A DNA stretch of 5,523 nucleotides from an uncultured Parabacteroides sp. Lineage in GTDB: Bacteria; Bacteroidota; Bacteroidia; Bacteroidales; Tannerellaceae. The translations under genes were made by a program, and so were the position numbers. Positions 1 through 5,523 of this stretch are shown piece by piece. How positions within the stretch are numbered: position 1 is the first letter of the stretch; the number at the start of each line of letters is the position of its first letter. The stretch is taken from positions 1-5,523 of the forward strand of contig USAD01000195.1 of assembly GCA_900552415.1 (NCBI GenBank), given 5' to 3'. The notes beneath the pieces were generated by a model. That model was not told the DNA's origin. It searched no databases and saw only the letters and a program-made list of their open reading frames with translations.

Positions 1-831
1 GGCGTCTCGGGCGGTACGATCGCGTTCATTTCGGGTATCTACGAAGAACTGCTCGACTCGATCCGCAGCGTCAACGCCACGGCGCTCAAGCTGCTGCTGA
101 AACTCCGCCTCGGCGAGTTCTGGCGTCATATCAACGGAAGTTTCCTGCTGCCCGTGCTGCTGGGCATCGCCATTGCGATCTTTTCGCTGGCTCGCCTGAT
201 GACCTATCTGCTGACCTACCATCCCATCGCCATCTGGTCGTTCTTCTTCGGGTTGATCATCGCCTCGGCGCTGCTCGTCGCCCGGCAAATCGGACGCTGG
301 GACTGGCGGAGCCTCCTCGCGTTCGTCGCAGGGGCCGCCGCGGCCTGGTGGATCACCGTCGCCACGCCCGCAGAAACCCCCAACGACTGGTGGTTCGTGA
401 TGCTTTCGGGCGCCATCGCCATCTGCGCCATGATCCTGCCCGGCATCTCCGGTAGTTTCATCCTCGTGCTATTAGGAAAATATTTCTACGTCATGGAAGC
501 CGTCAAGACATTGAATATCGTGGTACTCGGCGTATTCGCAGCAGGCGCCGCCATCGGCATCACGACATTCTCGCGTGTTCTCTCGTATGCCTTAAGCCGT
601 TTCCGCGACACGACGATCGCCCTCCTGGCGGGTTTTATGGTTGGCTCCCTCAATAAGGTCTGGCCCTGGAAAGAGGTCGTTGAGACCTATACGGACAGCC
701 ATGGCGAGATCAAGCCGCTCGTCGAGGCCAATATCCTGCCCGACCAGCTGATCGGCGAGGCGATCGGCCTGATGGTTGTGGGCTTTGCGATCGTCTATTT
801 CCTCGAGAAGTTATCCCGTAAACTGAGCTAA
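1..831 (+). CDS. popT: DUF368 (PopT-type) polyprenyl-phosphate translocase, 5' end missing
   Basis: The gene is open from the first base in frame 1, so its N-terminus lies outside the window; 276 residues are visible. The fragment starts with GVSGGTIAFISGIYEE (residues 1-16), the first family signature, and repeats it as LPGISGSFILVLLGKY at about 146-161. These two PG(V/I)SG motifs mark the inverted-repeat architecture of DUF368. Hydrophobic membrane segments are visible at about 49-69, 74-95, 103-122, 131-158, 170-195, 205-220 and 250-268. The LNKVWPWKE segment (218-226) is also typical of the family. Family knowledge: DUF368 proteins (PopT) return undecaprenyl phosphate from the outer to the inner leaflet of the cytoplasmic membrane, so the carrier can be reused for peptidoglycan and surface glycans. 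The substrate here is inferred from the family. The GTG at 154 is an internal codon, not the start. The patatin gene follows after 5 bases, suggesting co-transcription. Confidence 0.93.
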   Translation, partial: GVSGGTIAFISGIYEELLDSIRSVNATALKLLLKLRLGEFWRHINGSFLLPVLLGIAIAIFSLARLMTYLLTYHPIAIWSFFFGLIIASALLVARQIGRWDWRSLLAFVAGAAAAWWITVATPAETPNDWWFVMLSGAIAICAMILPGISGSFILVLLGKYFYVMEAVKTLNIVVLGVFAAGAAIGITTFSRVLSYALSRFRDTTIALLAGFMVGSLNKVWPWKEVVETYTDSHGEIKPLVEANILPDQLIGEAIGLMVVGFAIVYFLEKLSRKLS

Positions 832-836
832 ATCCT

Positions 837-3158
837 ATGCGCAGATACCTTTATCACATCTTGACAGCCCTATTCCTCCTGTTGGGCAACCAGGCGAATG
901 CCCAGAAAGTGGGTTTGGTCTTAAGCGGAGGCGGCGCCAAAGGAGCCGCCCATATTGGTGTGATAAAGGCTCTTGAGGAGAATAATATCCCGATCGACTA
1001 CGTGACCGGCACCTCGATCGGTGCCATTATCGGCAGCCTTTACGCGATGGGATACACGCCAGAGGAGATGCTCGAGCTGATTCTCTCTGAGGAATTCGGT
1101 TATTGGCAGACAGGAACGGTCGAGGAGAAATACAGTTACTTCTTCAAGGAGCCCTATCCCACGCCCGAATTCACCCATTTCTCGATCGACATCTCCGACT
1201 CTATACAAATCCGGACCAATTTCCTGCCAACCAGCCTTATCAACCCGATCCAGATGAACCAGGCGTTCATGAGCCTGTTCGCGCCCGCAACGGCCAAGGC
1301 CGGCTGGAACTTTGACAACCTCTTCGTCCCTTTCCGCTGTGTCGCCTCCGACATCTACAAGCGGAAAGCGATCATTTTCAAGCATGGAGACTTGGGAGAG
1401 GCGGTCCGGGCCTCAATGACCTTCCCCTTCTTTTTCCAGCCGATCTGGCGAGACAGCGTTCCGATCTTCGATGGCGGCATTTATGACAATTTCCCCGTCA
1501 AGCCGATGAAGGATGCTTTCCATCCCGACTTCATCTTCGGCTCCGCCCTCTCGACCGGCAAGAACAAGCCCTCGTCAAACCCCTACAACCAGTTGGAGAC
1601 CATGATTATGCAGCAGACGGACTACCATGTCGACGAGGCGGATGGCATGATGGTCCAATTCGATTTCCCGGATGTCTCGCTCCTTGATTTCCAAAGGGCC
1701 CGTGAGCTTATGAAGATCGGTTATGACAAGACCATCGCCATGATCGACTCCATCAAGAAACGTGTTCCCCGCGAAATGCCCCTGGAAGAGCTGAATGCCC
1801 GCCGGAAAGCCTACAAGGAGAGCCTTCCGGAGCTGATATTCCACGATATCCATATCCAGGGCGTATCCGAGGCACAAAAGAAATACATCGAGTCGCAACT
1901 GCATCGTGACATCAACAACGAGTTCACGATGGACGACTTCAAGCGGGCCTATTTCAAGATGCTGGCTTACTCGAAAATCAAGGAGATAAAGCCGACCGCC
2001 ATCTATAACCGGAAGACGCGCCGCTTCGACCTCTATCTCGACGTGCAGATAAAAGACGAGATCAATATCGGCTTCGGAGGCAACGTCTCATCCCATCAGG
2101 CCAACCAGCTTTTCCTGGGCCTTGGCTATCGTTACCTGGGCCGTTACGCGGCGGATCTTAACGCCAACGCACAAGTGGGCAACTCGTTCAGCGGCGTCAT
2201 GCTCGACGGACGGTTTTATCTTCAGACGAAGGTCCCGACCTATCTTGGCTGGCAAGGTGTTTTCTCAGAGAAACGCTATTCCGAGAGCCAATCGCTGTTT
2301 TACGAGGATGTCGTCCCGGCCATCATCCGCCAGCAAGAGCTTTACATGAAGCTCAAGATGGGTTTCCCGTTCCTGGGCCAGGCCAAGGCTGAGATCGGGC
2401 TCGCCTATGGCCGGCTGAAAGACTCCTATCTGCAAACGGCATCCCTGAGCTTCCCGCAGGCCTCTTTCGACCATAGCCAATACAATCTCTTTGCCGGATC
2501 GCTGAGCCTCGAGCAGAATACGCTCGACGCGAAGCTCCATCCCATCAAAGGTAAGCAAATCTTCATGAACGCTTTCTATGCGACAGGAAAGGAATATTAT
2601 GAGCCATCGACCACCTCCAGCGCCTTGGAGAAGGTAGACGGCAAGACACACAGTTGGTTGCAGATCAAAGGAAGATGGAACCAATATCAAGAGATCAATA
2701 ATTTATTCAATCTGGGTTATCTGGCGGAGCTGGTCATCTCCAGCAAGAACCTGATGAGCAATTATACCGCCTCTGTCCTGCAGGCGCCGGCCTTCACGCC
2801 AACGCCACACAGCCAGATCGTCTTTAACGAAGCTTTCCGGGCCAACCAATATGTCGCACTTGGCTTGTCACCCATCTTGAAGTTCAGCAAGCTGCTGCAT
2901 TTCCGCCTGGATATGTATGGATTCGCGCCGCTGTATGAGATCCAAAAAGAGACCCCAGCCGATAATCCGGCAATCGGCATAGCGCATTATGGCCAATTCA
3001 TGCGCTCATTCCAATATATGGGCGAGGCATCCCTTGTCTTCAGGTTGCCATTCCTGTCCATTAGCCTTTATGCGAACGGTTACAGCACGCCCAAGAGCAA
3101 TTTCAATTTCGGCTTGAACATCGGCTACCTGATCTTCAATCCGAAGATGCTGGATTAA
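837..3158 (+). CDS. Patatin-like phospholipase with POTRA and BamA/TamA-type outer-membrane barrel (PlpD-like)
   Basis: This complete 773-residue protein is probably a lipid acyl hydrolase carried by an outer-membrane barrel. Residues 1-23 form a signal peptide (MRR, then hydrophobic LTALFLLLG, cleavage after NAQ). The patatin domain spans about 25-235. It shows the oxyanion-hole loop GGGAKG (31-36), the nucleophile elbow GTSIG with Ser60, and the catalytic Asp212 in DGG (212-214), so the Ser-Asp dyad is intact. A POTRA-like segment follows at about 333-405 (FHDIHIQGV, YFKMLAYSKIKEI). From about 408 to the end come alternating aromatic and polar beta strands, including the BamA-like NTLDAKLHPIKG at 561-572. 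The order matches Pseudomonas PlpD, a type Vd secreted phospholipase, and Fusobacterium FplA. Whether the patatin domain is released or faces the periplasm cannot be told from sequence. The start is ATG 837, directly before the signal peptide, with no Shine-Dalgarno, 5 bases after the DUF368 stop. No promoter is seen between them. Confidence 0.95.
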   Translation: MRRYLYHILTALFLLLGNQANAQKVGLVLSGGGAKGAAHIGVIKALEENNIPIDYVTGTSIGAIIGSLYAMGYTPEEMLELILSEEFGYWQTGTVEEKYSYFFKEPYPTPEFTHFSIDISDSIQIRTNFLPTSLINPIQMNQAFMSLFAPATAKAGWNFDNLFVPFRCVASDIYKRKAIIFKHGDLGEAVRASMTFPFFFQPIWRDSVPIFDGGIYDNFPVKPMKDAFHPDFIFGSALSTGKNKPSSNPYNQLETMIMQQTDYHVDEADGMMVQFDFPDVSLLDFQRARELMKIGYDKTIAMIDSIKKRVPREMPLEELNARRKAYKESLPELIFHDIHIQGVSEAQKKYIESQLHRDINNEFTMDDFKRAYFKMLAYSKIKEIKPTAIYNRKTRRFDLYLDVQIKDEINIGFGGNVSSHQANQLFLGLGYRYLGRYAADLNANAQVGNSFSGVMLDGRFYLQTKVPTYLGWQGVFSEKRYSESQSLFYEDVVPAIIRQQELYMKLKMGFPFLGQAKAEIGLAYGRLKDSYLQTASLSFPQASFDHSQYNLFAGSLSLEQNTLDAKLHPIKGKQIFMNAFYATGKEYYEPSTTSSALEKVDGKTHSWLQIKGRWNQYQEINNLFNLGYLAELVISSKNLMSNYTASVLQAPAFTPTPHSQIVFNEAFRANQYVALGLSPILKFSKLLHFRLDMYGFAPLYEIQKETPADNPAIGIAHYGQFMRSFQYMGEASLVFRLPFLSISLYANGYSTPKSNFNFGLNIGYLIFNPKMLD

Positions 3159-3169
3159 ATTAAACAGTA

Positions 3170-4375
3170 TTATGGTAAGACTTTAGAGGTCCTTATCAAG
3201 ACTTTGGCGCCATCCGACAAGGTTGTCGCGAACAGATAAATATCCCCGCCATCCACGATTCCGGTCCGGCTTCGCAGCTCATTCACCGACAAAGGGAAGT
3301 TGCGTGTCGAGATATTCGCTTTAGGGATTTGCCGTTTCAAGGTCTTCAGCAATTTCCCGCTAAAAGGCAAAACCTCATCAACCCTGAACACTCGCCCCGG
3401 AAAATTCTCCTGGCAATGCTCACCGGCATACAGATGACTATTCACCTGCAAGGGATTCAACCCAAAACAGACGGCAACCCGCTTGAAAGCGCCCGCCTTC
3501 AGGATCGAGGCATTGGGCTCATAAAGGAAGGTATCAACAGAAGGAGCGTAAACAACCGCGGCAGAACTCTCCTCGCTCAAACGATAAGCGAAATGAGACG
3601 CCGAGCCATCCGGACGGAAATCCACGCACTCAATCATCGGATCTCCAGCGAAGGGAGCTGATTCCGCCCCTCGTTCCATCACGAAAAGAAGCTCCTTGCA
3701 CTCATTCCGGACCGACAGGACATGGATCTCCACCGTCGAGGGCAAGAGGGCCAGTGTCATCCTTAAATCCGCCATGGGCGATATCTTCGCGATCACTCGC
3801 GGGGCCAAAGACCATAAGGAGGGCAAGAGAGAGGTCAAATCCGGCTCACAATCGGCCAAGGCGAAAAGCCGTTTGTCCCCCTCTCCTCTCCGGGCAGGAT
3901 CGATATAGAAGCAATCCACTTTCGGCAACCGCGACAACAGCTCCGCGCTATTTCCCGGCCACACCTCAATATTGTCAGCCCCGAGCTCATGGAAATTGGA
4001 ACGGGCCGCCTCGCAATACGACTCAAAGCGCTCAATATAGATCACCTTTGCCGCCTCCCGCGAGAGGAAATAGCTATCCACGCCCAAGCCGCCCGTCAAA
4101 TCGCAGACGACATCAGTCGCCTTGACCAGCCGTCGCTTATAGGCCGCTGTCCGTTCGGAGGAGCATTGCTCTGCCGCCAATCTTGATGGAAAATATAATC
4201 GCTCGATAGCGCCCCACGAAGGCAATTTCTCACGAATCTTCTCGCGGGCGATAATTTGGTCCACGACAAAGCCCATGTCTATCCCCGGATATTTGGAGGC
4301 AGACAACAACAAACGATCCAAATTATCATTACGATGGTCACGAATGAACGCGATCAATTCATCTGTCAACGACAT
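3170..4375 (-). CDS. Class I SAM-dependent methyltransferase with THUMP-like C-terminus (PG_1098 family)
   Basis: This complete 401-residue protein is probably cytoplasmic, with no signal peptide or membrane segment. An N-terminal helical region (about 1-85, with SWGAIERLYFPSRLAAEQCS at 53-72) precedes a Rossmann-fold methyltransferase core. SAM-binding motif I is CDLTGGLGVDS (91-101). The acidic end of strand 2 is Glu115 in YIERFE, and the catalytic-site motif at the end of strand 4 is DPARR (159-163). After the core, residues about 281-323 (FLYEPNASILKAGAFKR at 283-299) match the ferredoxin-like segment of Porphyromonas PG_1098. The remainder (about 325-400, with STRNFPLSVNELRSRTGI and DGGDIYLFAT) matches the THUMP-like domain. 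THUMP-type domains bind RNA, so an RNA base-methylating role is plausible, but I know of no established substrate for this family. ATG 4375 fits the family length. The stop lies 11 bases from the convergent patatin stop. Upstream is the 42-bp repeat array. Confidence 0.92.
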   Translation of the reverse strand: MSLTDELIAFIRDHRNDNLDRLLLSASKYPGIDMGFVVDQIIAREKIREKLPSWGAIERLYFPSRLAAEQCSSERTAAYKRRLVKATDVVCDLTGGLGVDSYFLSREAAKVIYIERFESYCEAARSNFHELGADNIEVWPGNSAELLSRLPKVDCFYIDPARRGEGDKRLFALADCEPDLTSLLPSLWSLAPRVIAKISPMADLRMTLALLPSTVEIHVLSVRNECKELLFVMERGAESAPFAGDPMIECVDFRPDGSASHFAYRLSEESSAAVVYAPSVDTFLYEPNASILKAGAFKRVAVCFGLNPLQVNSHLYAGEHCQENFPGRVFRVDEVLPFSGKLLKTLKRQIPKANISTRNFPLSVNELRSRTGIVDGGDIYLFATTLSDGAKVLIRTSKVLP

Positions 4376-4625
4376 AAAAATTCTTTTTTGCTTGATGAAA
4401 CATAACCAATAGAAACCCGGAAAATGGATTTAAGGGGTTAAAATGTATTCCCCGGATCCGGAAAACGGATTTTAAGGGGTTAAAACGTATTTCCTGAATC
4501 CGGAAAATGGATTTTAAGGGGTTAAAACGCATTTCCCGGATCCGGGAAATGGACTTTAAGGGGTTAAAACGTATTCCCCGGATCCGGAAGGTGGATTTTA
4601 AGGGGTTAAAGTCACCCGGCGTCAT
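4359..4625 (-). CDS. Possible small ORF of 14-residue repeats (doubtful)
   Basis: The only open minus-strand frame through the repeat array encodes 88 residues from ATG 4625. It begins MTPGD, continues with four copies of a 14-residue unit of the form FNPLKSxFRIRxIR, then FNPLNPFSG and a tail ending VVDR. It would be basic, with no signal peptide or known domain. In favour: the ATG overlaps the GH43 stop as ATGA, a layout compatible with translational coupling, and the frame ends 17 bases inside the methyltransferase gene. Against: between units, changes such as ACC/ATT/GTT, TTC/TCC, CGG/CAG, GGA/GAA, ATA/ATG and CGT/CAT all alter the residue, while only AAA/AAG and ATC/ATT are silent. The 41-bp unit also breaks the peptide repeat. 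An array whose unit is a multiple of three stays open whenever the unit has no stop in that frame. I think it is more likely not a protein gene. Confidence 0.2.
   Translation of the reverse strand: MTPGDFNPLKSTFRIRGIRFNPLKSISRIREMRFNPLKSIFRIQEIRFNPLKSVFRIRGIHFNPLNPFSGFLLVMFHQAKKNFYVVDR
4397..4404 (-). promoter_or_regulatory. Weak candidate -7 element for the methyltransferase gene
   Basis: On the minus strand this reads TATGTTTC, one base short of the Bacteroidota -7 consensus TAnnTTTG. It ends 21 bases before the ATG at 4375, leaving room for a short leader. No convincing TTG-type -33 element lies at the expected distance upstream, where the last repeat unit sits. The match is seen directly; promoter activity is a guess. 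Confidence 0.22.
4417..4610. repeat. Tandem array of 4.6 copies of a 42-bp unit
   Basis: Five direct copies lie head to tail with no spacers: 4417-4457 (41 bp, one T missing), 4458-4499, 4500-4541, 4542-4583 and a partial 4584-4610 (27 bp). On the plus strand each unit begins CCGG, continues with an AT-rich stretch containing TTTAAGGGGTTAAA, and ends in CCCGGAT, so unit junctions read CCGGATCCGG. Relative to the consensus the units carry 1 to 4 substitutions each, plus the single deletion in the first, so the copies have begun to diverge. TTTAAGGGGTTAAA is present in every copy. The array almost fills the space between two minus-strand genes and would be transcribed if the GH43 transcript reads through to the methyltransferase gene. 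It is not a CRISPR array, because there are no unique spacers. It could be a minisatellite, a row of protein-binding sites or an mRNA structure. The repeat itself is certain; the function is unknown. Confidence 0.97.
4530..4551. repeat. Perfect 22-bp palindrome at the junction of units 3 and 4
   Basis: The sequence reads identically on both strands over 22 bases: CATTTCCCG, GATC, CGGGAAATG. In single-stranded form it can fold into a 9-bp stem with a GATC loop. The other junctions hold weaker versions: 4452-4461 and 4578-4587 keep the perfect CCGGATCCGG core, while the one around 4494-4503 is degraded to TGAATCCGG. There is no run of T after the stem on the minus strand, so it does not resemble an intrinsic terminator. 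Confidence 0.9.
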
Positions 4626-5523
4626 TCCGCGATCGGACACGCCTCTACACCCTCAAAAGTCATCCGCACCGGATTAATGTGCCCCCGCTCGTCAAAAGTC
4701 ATCCGCTCAATGCAGGTGGCCCGATGCTCCGCGGCCGTCTTTCCCAAAGGACGGCGATGGTAGATGATGTAATAGTCCTCCGTCGCGGGAACACGCCAGA
4801 TCGAATGATGCCCGGCACCCGTCGCCACCGTCGAATCCTGCTCCAAAATCGTGCCGACGCGCTCGAAAGGACCAAAAGGCGAGTCCGAGATCGCGTAAGC
4901 GACACGATAATCCGGGCCCGTCCAGCCACCCTCGCTCCACATGAAATAATACTTCCCGTCGCGCACAAACATGAAAGGCCCCTCAACATAATTCTCGGGA
5001 GTCACCTCCTTGTAAAGCGTCCCGTCCTCGAAAGGCACGATCGAGGTAAAGTCGTCGCTTAAACGCACGACATTACAATGTCCCCATCCACCATAATACA
5101 TATAATACTCGCCACTCGGATCCTGGAACACAAACTGGTCGATAGGCTGCGCCCCTTTCTCGTTCTCTTTAATCAAAGGCTTTCCGATCAAATCCTTGTA
5201 AGGACCTTCCGGCTTATCGGCCACGGCGACGCCAATGCCACCGATCTCGCCCTCGTGCACATCGTTCGCCCCAAAAAAGAAATAATATTTTCCCTCTTTG
5301 CGGATCACGGACGGCGCCCACATAGCCCGCTTGGCCCATTTGACCTCGGTCGTGTCCAATATGGCGTGATGCTTCGTCCAGGTCACCATGTCTTTGGACG
5401 AGAAACAATCGAAAAAGACCTGCTTATCGAACACGTCGCTATATGTCGGATAAATCCAATACGTATCGTCGTAAATCATTCCTTCCGGATCGGCATACCA
5501 GCCTTCCAACACAGGATTTCCAC
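4622..5523 (-). CDS. Glycoside hydrolase family 43 enzyme, N-terminus missing
   Basis: The reading frame runs off the right edge. The GTG at 5512 is an internal valine, because the codons before it read Gly-Asn-Pro, giving the usual GH43 opening GNPVLEGWYADPE. Nearly the whole five-bladed beta-propeller is present (about 299 residues). The three catalytic carboxylates are visible: the general base Asp in WYADPE (codon 5489-5491), the pKa-tuning Asp in QPIDQFVFQD (codon 5138-5140) and the general acid Glu in YVEGPFMF (codon 4982-4984). Other family features are AMWAPSVI, the GEYYMYYGGWG blade and the GAGHHS loop, whose histidine may sit near the active-site metal. Family 43 enzymes release arabinose, xylose or galactose units from plant or host glycans; the substrate cannot be read from this sequence. 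The signal peptide, if any, is outside the window. The protein ends right after the catalytic domain with no carbohydrate-binding module. Its TGA stop overlaps an ATG (ATGA), and the repeat array starts 11 bases downstream. Confidence 0.94.
   Translation of the reverse strand, partial: GNPVLEGWYADPEGMIYDDTYWIYPTYSDVFDKQVFFDCFSSKDMVTWTKHHAILDTTEVKWAKRAMWAPSVIRKEGKYYFFFGANDVHEGEIGGIGVAVADKPEGPYKDLIGKPLIKENEKGAQPIDQFVFQDPSGEYYMYYGGWGHCNVVRLSDDFTSIVPFEDGTLYKEVTPENYVEGPFMFVRDGKYYFMWSEGGWTGPDYRVAYAISDSPFGPFERVGTILEQDSTVATGAGHHSIWRVPATEDYYIIYHRRPLGKTAAEHRATCIERMTFDERGHINPVRMTFEGVEACPIAE

Noticed and set aside
154..831. DUF368 gene starting at GTG 154
   Set aside because: The frame is open back to base 1 and includes the conserved GVSGGTIAF signature, so 154 is internal and the true start is outside the window.
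921..1385. 154-codon minus-strand open frame opposite the patatin domain
   Set aside because: It lies wholly inside the well-supported patatin gene, antisense to its catalytic region, and its translation resembles no known protein. It is a shadow frame.
2265..2690. 141-codon minus-strand open frame opposite the barrel region
   Set aside because: It is antisense to clear beta-barrel coding sequence, with no recognisable motifs.
3754..4125. 123-codon plus-strand open frame across the methyltransferase gene
   Set aside because: It is antisense to the SAM-binding core, and its Pro/Arg/Ser-rich translation is typical of a shadow of G+C-rich coding DNA.
4381..4389. T-run that could belong to an intrinsic terminator
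   Set aside because: The T-run is on the plus strand, where no gene ends upstream of it. On the minus strand it is an A-run just before the methyltransferase start.
4417..4610. CRISPR array
   Set aside because: The copies are directly adjacent with period 42 and there is no unique spacer sequence between them; no cas genes are nearby.
4622..5512. GH43 gene starting at GTG 5512
   Set aside because: The codons before it continue the GH43 N-terminal pattern (GNPV), so the GTG is an internal valine and the gene extends past the window edge.

Overview
The window looks like a chromosomal segment of a Bacteroidales bacterium, possibly a relative of Porphyromonas, Tannerella or Parabacteroides with a moderately high G+C content. 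This rests on three things. The 401-residue methyltransferase has the architecture of Porphyromonas PG_1098. The patatin/outer-membrane-barrel protein carries a signal peptide ending in NAQ. Its start codon has no Shine-Dalgarno sequence in front of it, as is usual in Bacteroidota. The genus is an inference only.

Layout: two genes run rightwards and two (plus a repeat array) run leftwards, meeting tail to tail near 3160. Positions 1-831 (+) hold the 3' part of a DUF368 membrane protein of the PopT type, a polyprenyl-phosphate translocase. Five bases later, 837-3158 (+) encodes a complete 773-residue patatin-like phospholipase fused to a POTRA-like segment and a BamA/TamA-type outer-membrane barrel (PlpD-like, type Vd). 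These two are probably one transcription unit serving the cell envelope. After an 11-base convergent gap, 3170-4375 (-) encodes a complete class I SAM-dependent methyltransferase with a THUMP-like C-terminus. At the right edge, 4622-5523 (-) is a glycoside hydrolase family 43 enzyme that lacks only its N-terminus.

The unusual part is the 246-base space between the GH43 gene and the methyltransferase gene. It is almost filled by 4.6 direct copies of a 42-bp unit (4417-4610). Each full unit combines a small A/T inverted repeat around GGGG with half of a GC-rich palindrome centred on GATC. One junction is a perfect 22-bp palindrome (4530-4551). Because 42 is divisible by three, one minus-strand frame stays open and would give an 88-residue basic peptide of 14-residue repeats. 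Its ATG overlaps the GH43 stop (ATGA), and its end lies 17 bases inside the methyltransferase gene. Most differences between units would change amino acids, whereas several preserve or improve base pairing in the palindrome. A DNA or RNA structural role therefore looks more likely than a protein one, though neither is shown. No RNA genes, insertion sequences, CRISPR arrays or complete mobile elements are seen.
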